Shown piece after piece: positions 1 to 7,646 of a DNA stretch of 9,973 nucleotides. Positions within the stretch are counted from its first letter, which is position 1; every line of letters starts with the position of its first letter. The DNA is from DASPKM01 sp036402175 (GTDB lineage: Bacteria > Bacteroidota > Bacteroidia > Chitinophagales > Chitinophagaceae): contig DASWTK010000251.1 in assembly GCA_036402175.1 (NCBI GenBank), forward strand, positions 1 to 9,973. Direction: 5' to 3'. The notes beneath the pieces are model-generated. The model made no database searches. It was not told the origin of the DNA and was given only the letters and a program-made list of their open reading frames with translations. The position numbers were made by a program, and so were the translations under genes.

Positions 1-1
1 C

Positions 2-1645
2 AATATCAAAACGGAAATGGAAGACCTTGCCATGAAATACCTTGAACCCGAAGCATACAAGGAAATTGCAAGGAAACTGTCGGAAACAAAACGCGAACGC
101 TCGAGGTACATCAATGTGTTTATCAGGCCTATCCGCGAAAAGCTTGAAAAGCATGGTTTCGATTTTGAAATATATGGCCGCCCGAAGAGTATTCATTCTA
201 TCTGGAATAAGATACTTAAGAAAGGAGTGGAGTTTGAAGAAGTGTATGATCTGTTCGCCATCCGTGTGATACTTAATTCACCACCCGAAAAGGAAAAAGA
301 AGACTGCTGGAAAGTTTATTCATTCATCACGGATGAATACACGCCATCACCCGAACGGTTGCGCGACTGGCTGAGTAATCCGAAATCCAATGGTTATGAA
401 GCATTGCACACTACCGTGATGGGGCCGCAGGGTAAATGGGTGGAAGTGCAGATACGTACTAAGCGCATGAATGAGATTGCGGAGAAAGGACTTGCCGCGC
501 ATTGGAAATATAAAGATGGGGCGCCTGACGAAAGCAGGTTTGAAAAATGGTTCCACCAGATCCGCGAAATGCTTCATCACCAGGACACAGATTCTGTAGA
601 TTTTCTGCAGGACTTCAAGACAAGCTTCCTGGCTGAAGAAATTTATGTGTACACTCCCAAAGGGGATGTAAAAATGCTTCCGATAGGATCCACTGCACTG
701 GATTTTGCTTTCGCGATCCATAGTGCTGTTGGAAGCAAATGCATAGGCGCGAAACTGAATCATAAGCTTGTTCCCATCAGTCATAAGCTGCGAAGCGGTG
801 ACCAGGTTGAGATCATCACTTCCAACAAGCAAAAACCTACAGAGGACTGGCTGAACATTGTAGTAAGCGCAAAGGCAAAGAACAAGATAAAGGATGCGCT
901 AAAGGAAGAAAAGCGAAAGATCGCCGACGAAGGGAAATACCTGGTACAACGGAAACTGGAGGGTTTTGGTGCCGCCTACAACCAGCATAACATAGATGAG
1001 CTGGCAACATTCTACAAGCTGAATTCAGCACTGGACCTGTATTACCAGGTGGCGATACATAATATCGACCTGAAGGAATTAAAGGATTTTAATCTTTACG
1101 GTGACCGTATTGAATATCCACGACCTGTAAAATTACCGGAAGTAAAATCCGAATCGGGCTCTACCCTCAACAGGAAAGAAACAGAACTGATCATTTTCGG
1201 CGAGAGCAGCGACCGCATTGTATATACGCTCGCCAATTGCTGCAAACCTATTCCGGGTGACGACGTGTTTGGATTTGTTTCAACAGGAAAAGGACTCACC
1301 ATTCATCGCACCAATTGTCCGAATGCAACCAAACTGATGTCAAACTATGGACACCGGATCGTAAAAACAAAATGGGCTAAGAACAAAGAGATATCCTTCC
1401 TTACCGGTCTCAAGATCACTGGTCTTGATGATGTAGGGGTTGTGAGCAAGATCACCAATCTCATTTCGGCTGAAATGAAAATAAACATCAACGCGCTGAC
1501 CATTGAAGCAAGGGAAGGAATTTTTGAAGGCAACATCAAATTGTATGTACACGATAAGGAAGAACTGGACGAACTGGTGCACAGCCTGAAGCAATTGAAT
1601 GGAATCCAGGCTGTGGAACGGTATGAAACCGATCAGCCAGGATAA
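2..1645 (+). CDS. rel: RelA/SpoT-family (p)ppGpp synthetase/hydrolase, 5'-truncated by window edge
   Basis: This is the C-terminal part of a long RSH enzyme that makes, and probably also degrades, the stringent-response alarmone (p)ppGpp from GTP/GDP and ATP. The frame is open to the window edge, so the Met at 17 is internal and the N-terminal HD hydrolase domain lies outside. Numbering from that Met, the synthetase domain spans about 50-165, with GRPKSIHSIW at 54-63, the presumed metal-binding Asp78 in VYDLFAIR, NPKSNGYEALHTT at 121-133 and Glu143 in VEVQIRT. A TGS domain follows at about 207-268. Next comes a zinc-finger-like segment with Cys408-Cys409 and His430/Cys434, then an ACT domain at about 462-536. 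RLRD at 114-117 resembles the RxKD motif of bifunctional Rel/SpoT enzymes rather than the ExDD of synthetase-only RelA. All visible domains look intact. Hydrolase activity cannot be judged here. Confidence 0.95.
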   Translation, partial: NIKTEMEDLAMKYLEPEAYKEIARKLSETKRERSRYINVFIRPIREKLEKHGFDFEIYGRPKSIHSIWNKILKKGVEFEEVYDLFAIRVILNSPPEKEKEDCWKVYSFITDEYTPSPERLRDWLSNPKSNGYEALHTTVMGPQGKWVEVQIRTKRMNEIAEKGLAAHWKYKDGAPDESRFEKWFHQIREMLHHQDTDSVDFLQDFKTSFLAEEIYVYTPKGDVKMLPIGSTALDFAFAIHSAVGSKCIGAKLNHKLVPISHKLRSGDQVEIITSNKQKPTEDWLNIVVSAKAKNKIKDALKEEKRKIADEGKYLVQRKLEGFGAAYNQHNIDELATFYKLNSALDLYYQVAIHNIDLKELKDFNLYGDRIEYPRPVKLPEVKSESGSTLNRKETELIIFGESSDRIVYTLANCCKPIPGDDVFGFVSTGKGLTIHRTNCPNATKLMSNYGHRIVKTKWAKNKEISFLTGLKITGLDDVGVVSKITNLISAEMKININALTIEAREGIFEGNIKLYVHDKEELDELVHSLKQLNGIQAVERYETDQPG

Positions 1646-1699
1646 TTTGACGATTATGCGATGCTTCACGAAAAGTTATTCACCTCACTGAACATTTTA

Positions 1700-1741
1700 T
1701 TAATCTGCTAATTGGCTTATTGGCTTTATCGGCTAATTATC
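1700..1741 (+). repeat. Degenerate octamer array upstream of purA
   Basis: Contiguous units read TTAATCTG, CTAATTGG (1708), CTTATTGG (1716), CTTTATCGG (1724, nine bases) and CTAATTAT (1733). The same unit types, ending in the same CTAATTAT-C, recur at 8073-8113 and 8148-8188, and in opposite orientation at 7946-7993. The array lies in the 131-base gap between the RSH gene and purA and ends four bases before the purA -7 box. Confidence 0.75.
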
Positions 1742-1752
1742 TACTATTTTTG
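1720..1752 (+). promoter_or_regulatory. Predicted purA promoter (Bacteroidota type)
   Basis: TATTTTTG at 1745-1752 fits the Bacteroidota -7 consensus TAnnTTTG. TTG at 1720-1722, inside the CTTATTGG repeat unit, lies 22 bases upstream, within the spacing reported for TTG/TAnnTTTG promoters. Transcription would start near 1757-1760, giving a leader of about 20 A-rich bases with no Shine-Dalgarno sequence. The match is by eye only. Confidence 0.6.
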
Positions 1753-1776
1753 TCACGCTCAAACTAAAAACACTTC

Positions 1777-3039
1777 ATGGTAGATGCAATTCTGGGCCTT
1801 CAATGGGGCGATGAGGGAAAAGGAAAGATCGTTGATTATTTTGCTCCCCGTTACGATATCATAGCACGTTTTCAGGGCGGACCCAATGCAGGACATACAC
1901 TTTATGTAAATGGCGATAAGATTGTACTGCACCAGATCCCATCGGGAATATTCCACCAGAATACCTACAACCTCATTGGCAATGGTGTGGTGCTGGATCC
2001 TGTGACACTGAGAAAAGAATGTGATACAGTTGCCAGGTTCGGAGTGGATGTGAAAAAAAATCTTTTCATCTCGCACCGGGCACATCTCATACTTCCAACA
2101 CATCGTGCGCTTGACAAGGCTTCTGAACTTTCAAAAGGAACAGACAAGATCGGGTCAACACTGAAAGGGATTGGCCCTGCTTACATGGATAAAACCGGAC
2201 GCAATGGATTGCGTGTGGGTGACCTTTTAGACAAAGGCTTCATAACATCCTATATAAAGCTTCGTTTGAAGCACCAGCGCCTGCTTGACAATTATGGATT
2301 TTCTGAGGATATTTCCGCCTGGGAAGAAGAATTCTTTGAAGGGATAGAATTTCTTAAGCAATTGAACATTGTGAACGGAGAGTACTATATTAACGACCAG
2401 ATCAGCGCCGGTAAAAAAGTTCTGGCCGAAGGAGCACAGGGAAGCATGCTGGATATTGATTTCGGAACTTTTCCCTTTGTGACTTCATCCAATACCACCA
2501 CCGCAGGCGTATGTTCGGGCCTGGGCGTTGCTCCTCAGAAGATTCGCGAAGTAATAGGAATCACCAAGGCGTATTGTACCCGTGTTGGCGGAGGACCATT
2601 CCCGACTGAACTGTTGAATGGAACTGGTGAAGAGCTCAGAAAGATCGGTAATGAATTTGGCGCCACAACAGGACGACCACGCCGTTGCGGATGGATTGAC
2701 CTGGTAGCGTTGAAGTTTGCCTGCATGGTAAACGGAGTTACACAGATGGTGATGACAAAGGCCGATGTGCTTGACGCTTTCACAGAACTGAACGCCTGTA
2801 CCGGCTATAAGATCAACGATATTGTTGTGGACGCAGTTCCCTTTCAGATGACGAGAGTGGCCATTGACCCTCAATATACAGCGATGGAAGGGTGGAATAC
2901 AGACACAACCAGGAAAACAACAATGGCAGAACTTCCTGAAAAGATGGTACAATATGTGAACTTCATTAACCGTTTCGTAGGAATTCCTATTAAATTTGTT
3001 TCTAACGGACCCGGAAGGGATCAGATCATAGCAGTTTAA
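1777..3039 (+). CDS. purA: Adenylosuccinate synthetase
   Basis: PurA catalyses the first committed step from IMP to AMP, GTP-dependent joining of aspartate to IMP to give adenylosuccinate, in the cytoplasm. The 420-residue length is typical of the family. The N-terminal signature GLQWGDEGKGK (7-17) supplies the presumed catalytic Asp12. GGPNAGH ends at the conserved His40. Further family landmarks are GIGPAYMDK near 132-140, SSNTTTAGV, RVGGGPFPTEL, the ATTGRPRRCGW stretch, MTKADVLD, GWNTDTTR and the C-terminal SNGPGRDQII. The ATG at 1777 gives the canonical N-terminus (MVDAILGLQWGDEGKGK) and follows a short A-rich leader without a Shine-Dalgarno sequence. The gene follows the RSH gene after 131 bases and has its own predicted promoter, so separate transcription is likely. 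In enteric bacteria PurA is a direct target of ppGpp inhibition, which makes the neighbourhood functionally sensible. No defects seen. Confidence 0.98.
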   Translation: MVDAILGLQWGDEGKGKIVDYFAPRYDIIARFQGGPNAGHTLYVNGDKIVLHQIPSGIFHQNTYNLIGNGVVLDPVTLRKECDTVARFGVDVKKNLFISHRAHLILPTHRALDKASELSKGTDKIGSTLKGIGPAYMDKTGRNGLRVGDLLDKGFITSYIKLRLKHQRLLDNYGFSEDISAWEEEFFEGIEFLKQLNIVNGEYYINDQISAGKKVLAEGAQGSMLDIDFGTFPFVTSSNTTTAGVCSGLGVAPQKIREVIGITKAYCTRVGGGPFPTELLNGTGEELRKIGNEFGATTGRPRRCGWIDLVALKFACMVNGVTQMVMTKADVLDAFTELNACTGYKINDIVVDAVPFQMTRVAIDPQYTAMEGWNTDTTRKTTMAELPEKMVQYVNFINRFVGIPIKFVSNGPGRDQIIAV

Positions 3040-3123
3040 AAATGTTGGTTTTTAGTCCTAAATTTTTTTTTGAAAAATTTGGCGGATTAAAAACTTCGCT
3101 GAAATTTTACAAGAGTTAACCTC

Positions 3124-3576
3124 ATGTTTATGGCGGCAAAGTCACAAAAGAATACACCGAAAAAATCTGCTCACAAACCGGCAGAGGAATCGTCAAAGAA
3201 ACTTCCTTCAAAAGCAACCAAGAAGGAAGATGATGAAGATGACGATGATGAACTGGATGAAGAGGATGATGCTCCTGTAGCCAAATCCGCTTCCAAAAAA
3301 GCAGGAAAGTCTTCTTCAAAAAAAGATGAAGATGACGACGAAGATGATGTTGACGAAGTTGACGAGGTAGATGATTGGGAAAAGGTGGAAGAAGAAGAGG
3401 AATGGGATCCTGATTTTGATGAATTCGATATTCCAAAATCAAAGGTGAAAAAAGCCGCCGGCCCTGCAAGTAAAAAAGCAGGAAAGGAAGAGGACGATTT
3501 CGGATTTGAAGATGATGAGTTCAAAGACCTTGGCCTCTTCAATGATTCTGTTGATGATGACGAAGATGATTTCTAA
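3124..3576 (+). CDS. Unnamed alternating-charge, low-complexity (disordered) protein
   Basis: I do not recognise a named family. The 150 residues form alternating charge blocks: Lys/Ser-rich 1-34, Asp/Glu-rich 35-49, Lys/Ser/Ala 53-67, acidic 68-100, Lys-rich 104-122, acidic 123-150. The heptapeptide ASKKAGK occurs twice (56-62 and 115-121), each time just before an acidic block. Order-promoting residues are confined to WEKVEEEEEWDPDFDEFDIP (85-104) and the DFGF...LGLF region (125-139), which may be short binding motifs. There is no signal peptide, membrane segment or cysteine, so it is probably cytoplasmic. AAGAG at 3111-3115, eight bases before the ATG at 3124, favours that start over the in-frame ATG at 3130. 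It lies 84 bases after purA with no clear promoter of its own. Translation of the frame is plausible because it is long, free of stops and has a sensible start, but low complexity weakens coding evidence. A nucleic-acid-binding or scaffold role would be speculation. Confidence 0.7.
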   Translation: MFMAAKSQKNTPKKSAHKPAEESSKKLPSKATKKEDDEDDDDELDEEDDAPVAKSASKKAGKSSSKKDEDDDEDDVDEVDEVDDWEKVEEEEEWDPDFDEFDIPKSKVKKAAGPASKKAGKEEDDFGFEDDEFKDLGLFNDSVDDDEDDF

Positions 3577-3647
3577 AAAAATGTCCACTGCAGAAACGTA
3601 TAACAGCTTCTTTTAACGTTACTGAATATCCTCTCATAAAATTGCAA

Positions 3648-4886
3648 ATGTTGAATTGGGCCAGCCAGTTCAACATTTGTTGTTTTCTGGACGACCATCA
3701 CTATGGCATAGCCCCGCACACATACGAATGCCTGCTTGGCGCCGGCGCATTGCATACCCTGGAGACTGCTGCCGGAAATGCGTTTGAGAGTCTCAGGGAA
3801 TTTTCAGATCAACACAACGACTGGTTGTTCGGACATTTTGCATACGACCTGAAAAATGAAACAGAAATACTAACATCTTCACACCCCGACCTTATCGGCT
3901 TTGCCGATATGTTCTTTTATGTTCCTGAGTTTGTGATACAACTCAGGAAAACCGAAATGATCATTTCGTCCATTTCGCGCGATCCCGGAATTGTCTTTGA
4001 TGAAATATGCAATACACTCACGGTCGAGAATAACCGCCAAAAGAAAGTTTCAGGTATCACCAGCCGGTTCAGTAAGGAAGAATACCTCCACGTAATAAGA
4101 TCGTTGCAAAAGCACATTCTGCGCGGTGATTGTTACGAGATCAATTTTTGCCAGGAGTTTTTTGCCGAAAATGCGTTCATTGACCCGGTTGCTGTTTACG
4201 TGGCATTGACAAGGATCTCTCCAAATCCTTTTACGGCATTTTATAAAACAGATGATAAATATCTTTTATGCGCAAGCCCCGAGCGATATATAAAAAAAAC
4301 CGGCGCGCACATTTTATCCCAGCCGGTGAAAGGCACGTGGGACAGAGATCTTACGAGTTCAACAAAAGATGAGGCGAAGAAGGCGCAGTTATACAACAGC
4401 GCGAAGGATCGAACGGAAAATGTCATGATCGTTGACCTGGTGCGCAATGACCTTTCCAGGATCTGTGAAGAAAGTTCAGTAAAGGTTGATGAGCTATTTG
4501 GTATTTATAGTTTTCCGCAGGTACATCAGATGATCTCTACCATTAGCGGAGAATTGAAGAAAGATCTGCACTGGACAGAAGCCATCAGGGCCACTTTTCC
4601 AATGGGAAGCATGACAGGCGCCCCCAAAAAAAGAGTGATGGAGCTGATTGAAAAATATGAACGCACCAAACGCGGGATTTTTTCGGGAGCAGTAGGTTAT
4701 GTAACGCCGGCCCGCGATTTTGACTTCAATGTTGTGATAAGAAGTATTCTGTATAATAAAACTGCCCGGTATCTTTCGTACCAGGCAGGTTCGGGAATTA
4801 CTTTTTACAGTGATCCGGAGAATGAGTTTGAAGAATGTCTGTTAAAAGCCGCTGCAATCAGGAAAGTGTTGTCAGGTGAAGCCTGA
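3648..4886 (+). CDS. pabB: Aminodeoxychorismate synthase component I (chorismate-binding family)
   Basis: PabB aminates chorismate to 4-amino-4-deoxychorismate, the precursor of p-aminobenzoate for folate. Numbered from the ATG at 3648, the N-terminal region carries WLFGHFAYDLKNE. The C-terminal chorismate-binding domain begins near residue 143 and includes GDCYEIN, ASPERY, AKDRTENVMIVDLVRNDLSR, FPMGSMTGAPKKRVMELIEK, RGIFSGAVGY and QAGSGIT. Lys228 in QPVKGT is the lysine typical of PabB; anthranilate synthase TrpE normally has Ala there (PIAGT), so PabB is favoured over TrpE. The amidotransferase partner PabA is not in the window. The ATG at 3648 is the first ATG in frame, with a TTG at 3642. 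However, the frame is open from 3570 and encodes a plausible extension (KRITASFNVTEYPLIKL...), so the true N-terminus probably lies upstream. The stop codon directly abuts that of the convergent transglycosylase gene. Confidence 0.93.
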   Translation: MLNWASQFNICCFLDDHHYGIAPHTYECLLGAGALHTLETAAGNAFESLREFSDQHNDWLFGHFAYDLKNETEILTSSHPDLIGFADMFFYVPEFVIQLRKTEMIISSISRDPGIVFDEICNTLTVENNRQKKVSGITSRFSKEEYLHVIRSLQKHILRGDCYEINFCQEFFAENAFIDPVAVYVALTRISPNPFTAFYKTDDKYLLCASPERYIKKTGAHILSQPVKGTWDRDLTSSTKDEAKKAQLYNSAKDRTENVMIVDLVRNDLSRICEESSVKVDELFGIYSFPQVHQMISTISGELKKDLHWTEAIRATFPMGSMTGAPKKRVMELIEKYERTKRGIFSGAVGYVTPARDFDFNVVIRSILYNKTARYLSYQAGSGITFYSDPENEFEECLLKAAAIRKVLSGEA

Positions 4887-6026
4887 TCATTTTTTTTCTG
4901 ATGAAGCAACAGTGGTACGCGAAGGCGCGATTTCAACAGTTCCGCCACTCAGCAACAGCTGAACAGATTCATTCAGGATCTGGTATTTGTTTGCAACAAA
5001 CAGCGACATCTTATCTGCAGGCAGTTTCAATTCGTAAACAGTGCTTTTAGACATCAGCCTGTCAAACTCAGGATTAAAGCGATGGAACTCATCCAGGTCC
5101 ATCAATACATTTTTGGCAATTATAGCAGAATGATATTTACCTGAAATATTCAGCGAAATCATATTCGACATTTCTTCTTTCGTCAATTGTCTCAATAAAA
5201 CCGAAGATGCTCCGAGTTGCTCGGTTGCTTCCTGTTTGGTAAGCGTGGTAAGTCCACCCTGACCTTCGAATATGTAATGAGTGCCGATGAATTTTTTTAC
5301 ATGCATCCTTGATTCTGCCGGGAGGTGATACTGCAGATTCCAGAAATTGCGGCTGCCACTTTTACGGATGGCGCTGTATACATTGCCAGGTCCGCCATTG
5401 TATGCGGCAATCACCAGGAGCCAGTCGCCAAATTCATTGTAAAGTTCTTTCAGGTATTTCGCGGCTGCGTGTGTGCTTTTATAGTAATCAACGCGCTCGT
5501 CTACCCGCTTGCTGACCTTTAATCCAAGTACACGGGCTGTGGCCGGCATCAGTTGCCAGGGTCCAACAGCTCCTGCCCATGAAATGGCTGTAGGCTTTAA
5601 CTGCGATTCTATGACTGCCAGGTATTTTAATTCTTTGGGAAGTCCGTGTTTAATGAGGATCCCATCGATCATGTTAAAATAGGGCCGGCCCCAGCTTTTC
5701 ATTTTCTCCAGGTTGCGGGTGTTCTTTTCCATATAATCCTGGACGAAACCTACCGCCCTGGAATTCAGTTTCACTCCGTTGCTGCCCGTCATAACAAACA
5801 GGTCTTTGAATCCTGCTTCGAGGTTGGCGGCGTTATTTTTATCGGAGGAAGTGGAAGCGGCCTGAGCTTTATCGGCAGCATTCTTTTGATTCTGAGTTGT
5901 ATCGGTATATATATCAACCTGTAATCCCTGTGGAGGCAAGCCTGCTTTTTTTCCAAAGCCGCGTTCAGAGAAGGACATTAGTGCAATGACCGTCAAGCCG
6001 AACAATAAAAGTCTTGTCGTGCTCAT
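4887..6026 (-). CDS. MltD-like lytic murein transglycosylase (SLT/GH23 domain), exported
   Basis: The enzyme would cleave peptidoglycan glycan strands between MurNAc and GlcNAc, leaving 1,6-anhydroMurNAc, in the periplasm. Residues 4-20 (TRLLLFGLTVIALMSFS) form a short hydrophobic signal peptide. There is no clear lipobox. A polar, Ala/Asn/Lys/Gln-rich linker runs to about 70. The SLT domain spans about 118-252: IESQLKPTAISWAGAVGPWQ with presumed catalytic Glu140, QLMPATAR, then AYNGGPGNV at 208-216 and LPAESRMHVKKF. This is the MltD-type (family 1D) arrangement. The C-terminal 120 residues include a YELKLPADKMSLFVANK stretch but no recognisable LysM repeat, unlike E. coli MltD, which carries C-terminal LysM repeats. 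The 379-residue length fits this shorter form. ATG at 6026 gives the signal peptide directly. It lies 168 bases downstream of gatA on the same strand, so cotranscription is possible, and it converges with pabB with no spacer. Confidence 0.9.
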   Translation of the reverse strand: MSTTRLLLFGLTVIALMSFSERGFGKKAGLPPQGLQVDIYTDTTQNQKNAADKAQAASTSSDKNNAANLEAGFKDLFVMTGSNGVKLNSRAVGFVQDYMEKNTRNLEKMKSWGRPYFNMIDGILIKHGLPKELKYLAVIESQLKPTAISWAGAVGPWQLMPATARVLGLKVSKRVDERVDYYKSTHAAAKYLKELYNEFGDWLLVIAAYNGGPGNVYSAIRKSGSRNFWNLQYHLPAESRMHVKKFIGTHYIFEGQGGLTTLTKQEATEQLGASSVLLRQLTKEEMSNMISLNISGKYHSAIIAKNVLMDLDEFHRFNPEFDRLMSKSTVYELKLPADKMSLFVANKYQILNESVQLLLSGGTVEIAPSRTTVASSEKK

Positions 6027-6066
6027 TAGTTTTCAATTTTTAGATTAGTCCGGTCGGTGGGGTTGC

Positions 6067-6150
6067 GGATAGGGCAATTATGATGCCGGATTCACAGGAT
6101 GAATGGATAGGAACTTTCAGGATGTTGGATGGATAGAAAGGATGCTGGAT
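6067..6150. repeat. GGAT-rich imperfect repeat tract between gatA and the transglycosylase gene
   Basis: GGAT occurs nine times in 84 bases (starts at 6067, 6088, 6097, 6105, 6120, 6127, 6131, 6140 and 6147), several inside CAGGATG or TGGATAG contexts. It fills about half of the 168-base gap at 6027-6194. No TAnnTTTG promoter box was found in this gap on the - strand, so how the downstream gene is transcribed is unclear. Confidence 0.5.
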
Positions 6151-6194
6151 TTGAATCTTGTCGCCGACCGTCCCTCAACTTTGAAAATCGACTA

Positions 6195-7646
6195 TTAATT
6201 GTCGAAGGACTTATATTGTTGCATCAGTTGATGCGCGAATTGAAGCAAAGATAGCTCCTGAAATCGGTTCATCATAATCTGGGGGCCATATGGAAGACCG
6301 TTCGCATGCCGGAAGAGTGGGACCGAAATGGCAGGCACCCCCGTGAGGTTGGCATAAACCGTATATATATCAGCCAGATACATGCTGATCGGGTCCTTGC
6401 TTTTTTCACCCGGTTTGAAGGCCATTTCGGGTGAAACCGGCAAAATGACAGCATCGAAATCGTTGAATATCAGCTTCGTTTTTTCTAAAATTTTTTTTCT
6501 GACCCGTTGCGCTTTTTCGAAATATGCATCATAATATCCGGTGCTTAACACAAACGTGCCCAACAGGATACGCCTCTTTACCTCGGCCCCGAAACCGGCT
6601 GACCGGTTTTTTTTATAAAATGTTGTTAAGTCAGTTTCCGGCATAGGTTCTCGCCTTCCAAACCTGACTCCATCGTACCGCGAGAGGTTGGAAGAAGCTT
6701 CAGCCGTGGTAAGAATATAGTAAGCCGGAATGATATGATCCAGGAATTCGAAATCGATTCCTTCAACCTGATGCCCCTCTTCGCGGAGTTTTTCGAAGAA
6801 CCCCAGAAAGGTTGATCTTATATCCGGATCGAGGCCGGGATGGTTGATAGCATCATTGAAATAGGCTACGCGATATGATTTGCCGTTACTATTTAATTGG
6901 TAGGAAGGAACCGGCTCAGGAGCAGAAGTGCCGTCCATTTTATCTTTTCCGGCTATAACTTCAAGCACGGTTGCCACATCGGGTACAGATCTTCCGATGA
7001 TGCCTACATGATCGAACGATGATGCATATGCGAGCAGGCCATATCTTGATATCCGGCCGTACGAAGGTTTTAAACCAACCAGTCCGCAGAAATCAGCTGG
7101 CTGCCTGACCGAGCCTCCTGTATCGCTGCCTAGACTTATCATACATTGGTTGGCTGCAACTGCTGCGGCCGATCCACCAGAAGATCCTCCGGGAACCCTG
7201 CTTTCATCCAACGGGTTCAACACTTTTCCATAAACAGAATGCTCATTTGACGATCCCATTGCGAATTCATCGCAATTGACATGGCCGATGATGATGGCCT
7301 CTTCATTAAGCAGTTTCTCAACTACTGTTGCATTATAAATGGAGGTGAAATTTTCAAGAATGCGCGATGCGGCGCTTACGGGATGATCTTTATAACAGAA
7401 TATGTCCTTGAGGGCTATTACAACACCATGCAGTCTGCCTGCATGGGCGTTGTTTTTACGTGCGGAATCAAGATCTTTCGCCCGTTGCAATGCTTCTGAC
7501 GCATATACGCGAACGTAAGCATTCAATGAAGGCCGTTCTTCTATCTGGCGCAAATAAAAATGCACCGCTTCCTCACAGCTGTATGTGCCGGCAAGAAGTT
7601 GTGCATGATAATCCTGTATCGAGCTGAAACGAAACAATGCTGTCAA
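6195..7646 (-). CDS. gatA: Asp-tRNA(Asn)/Glu-tRNA(Gln) amidotransferase subunit A
   Basis: GatA is the amidase subunit of GatCAB. It hydrolyses glutamine and passes ammonia to GatB, which converts misacylated Glu-tRNA(Gln) or Asp-tRNA(Asn) to the amide form. The amidase-signature triad is complete: Lys80 in IALKDIF, cis-Ser155 in VPGGSSGGS and nucleophile Ser179 in DTGGSVRQPA. DEFAMGSSNEHS (126-137), GLKPSYGRISRYGL (191-204) and DPISMYLADIYTVYANLTGVP near the C-terminus are GatA-specific rather than general amidase features. The 483 residues match the family length. The start is a TTG at 7646-7644. AAAAGAGG at 7662-7655 sits eight bases upstream and the tatA stop blocks the frame just before it, so no ATG is available. 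A second TTG three codons in (7637) would give MFRFSSIQDY and cannot be excluded. tatA ends 21 bases upstream, implying one operon. gatB and gatC are not in the window. Confidence 0.96.
   Translation of the reverse strand: MTALFRFSSIQDYHAQLLAGTYSCEEAVHFYLRQIEERPSLNAYVRVYASEALQRAKDLDSARKNNAHAGRLHGVVIALKDIFCYKDHPVSAASRILENFTSIYNATVVEKLLNEEAIIIGHVNCDEFAMGSSNEHSVYGKVLNPLDESRVPGGSSGGSAAAVAANQCMISLGSDTGGSVRQPADFCGLVGLKPSYGRISRYGLLAYASSFDHVGIIGRSVPDVATVLEVIAGKDKMDGTSAPEPVPSYQLNSNGKSYRVAYFNDAINHPGLDPDIRSTFLGFFEKLREEGHQVEGIDFEFLDHIIPAYYILTTAEASSNLSRYDGVRFGRREPMPETDLTTFYKKNRSAGFGAEVKRRILLGTFVLSTGYYDAYFEKAQRVRKKILEKTKLIFNDFDAVILPVSPEMAFKPGEKSKDPISMYLADIYTVYANLTGVPAISVPLFRHANGLPYGPQIMMNRFQELSLLQFAHQLMQQYKSFDN

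Noticed and set aside
17..19. ATG at 17 as the true start of the RSH protein
   Set aside because: The frame is open upstream, and this position falls in the linker just before the synthetase domain, where the HD domain should already have been encoded.
347..832. A 161-codon frame antisense to the RSH gene
   Set aside because: It lies wholly opposite a conserved enzyme-coding region and shows no recognisable domain.
3057..3082. AT-only hairpin after purA (AAATTTTT at 3060-3067, AAAAATTT at 3073-3080)
   Set aside because: An 8-bp stem of only A-T pairs with no following T-run is too weak to call as a terminator; it may be chance in an A/T tract.
3171..3542. A 123-residue Ser-rich frame on the - strand
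   Set aside because: It is the antisense reading of GAT/GAA-rich codons of the charged protein (TCA/TCT/TTC runs), with no start context and no family resemblance.
3581..3616. An 11-codon frame (ATG at 3581) as a leader peptide for pabB
   Set aside because: It has no regulatory codon run or attenuator hairpin; its position is better explained by a misplaced pabB N-terminus.
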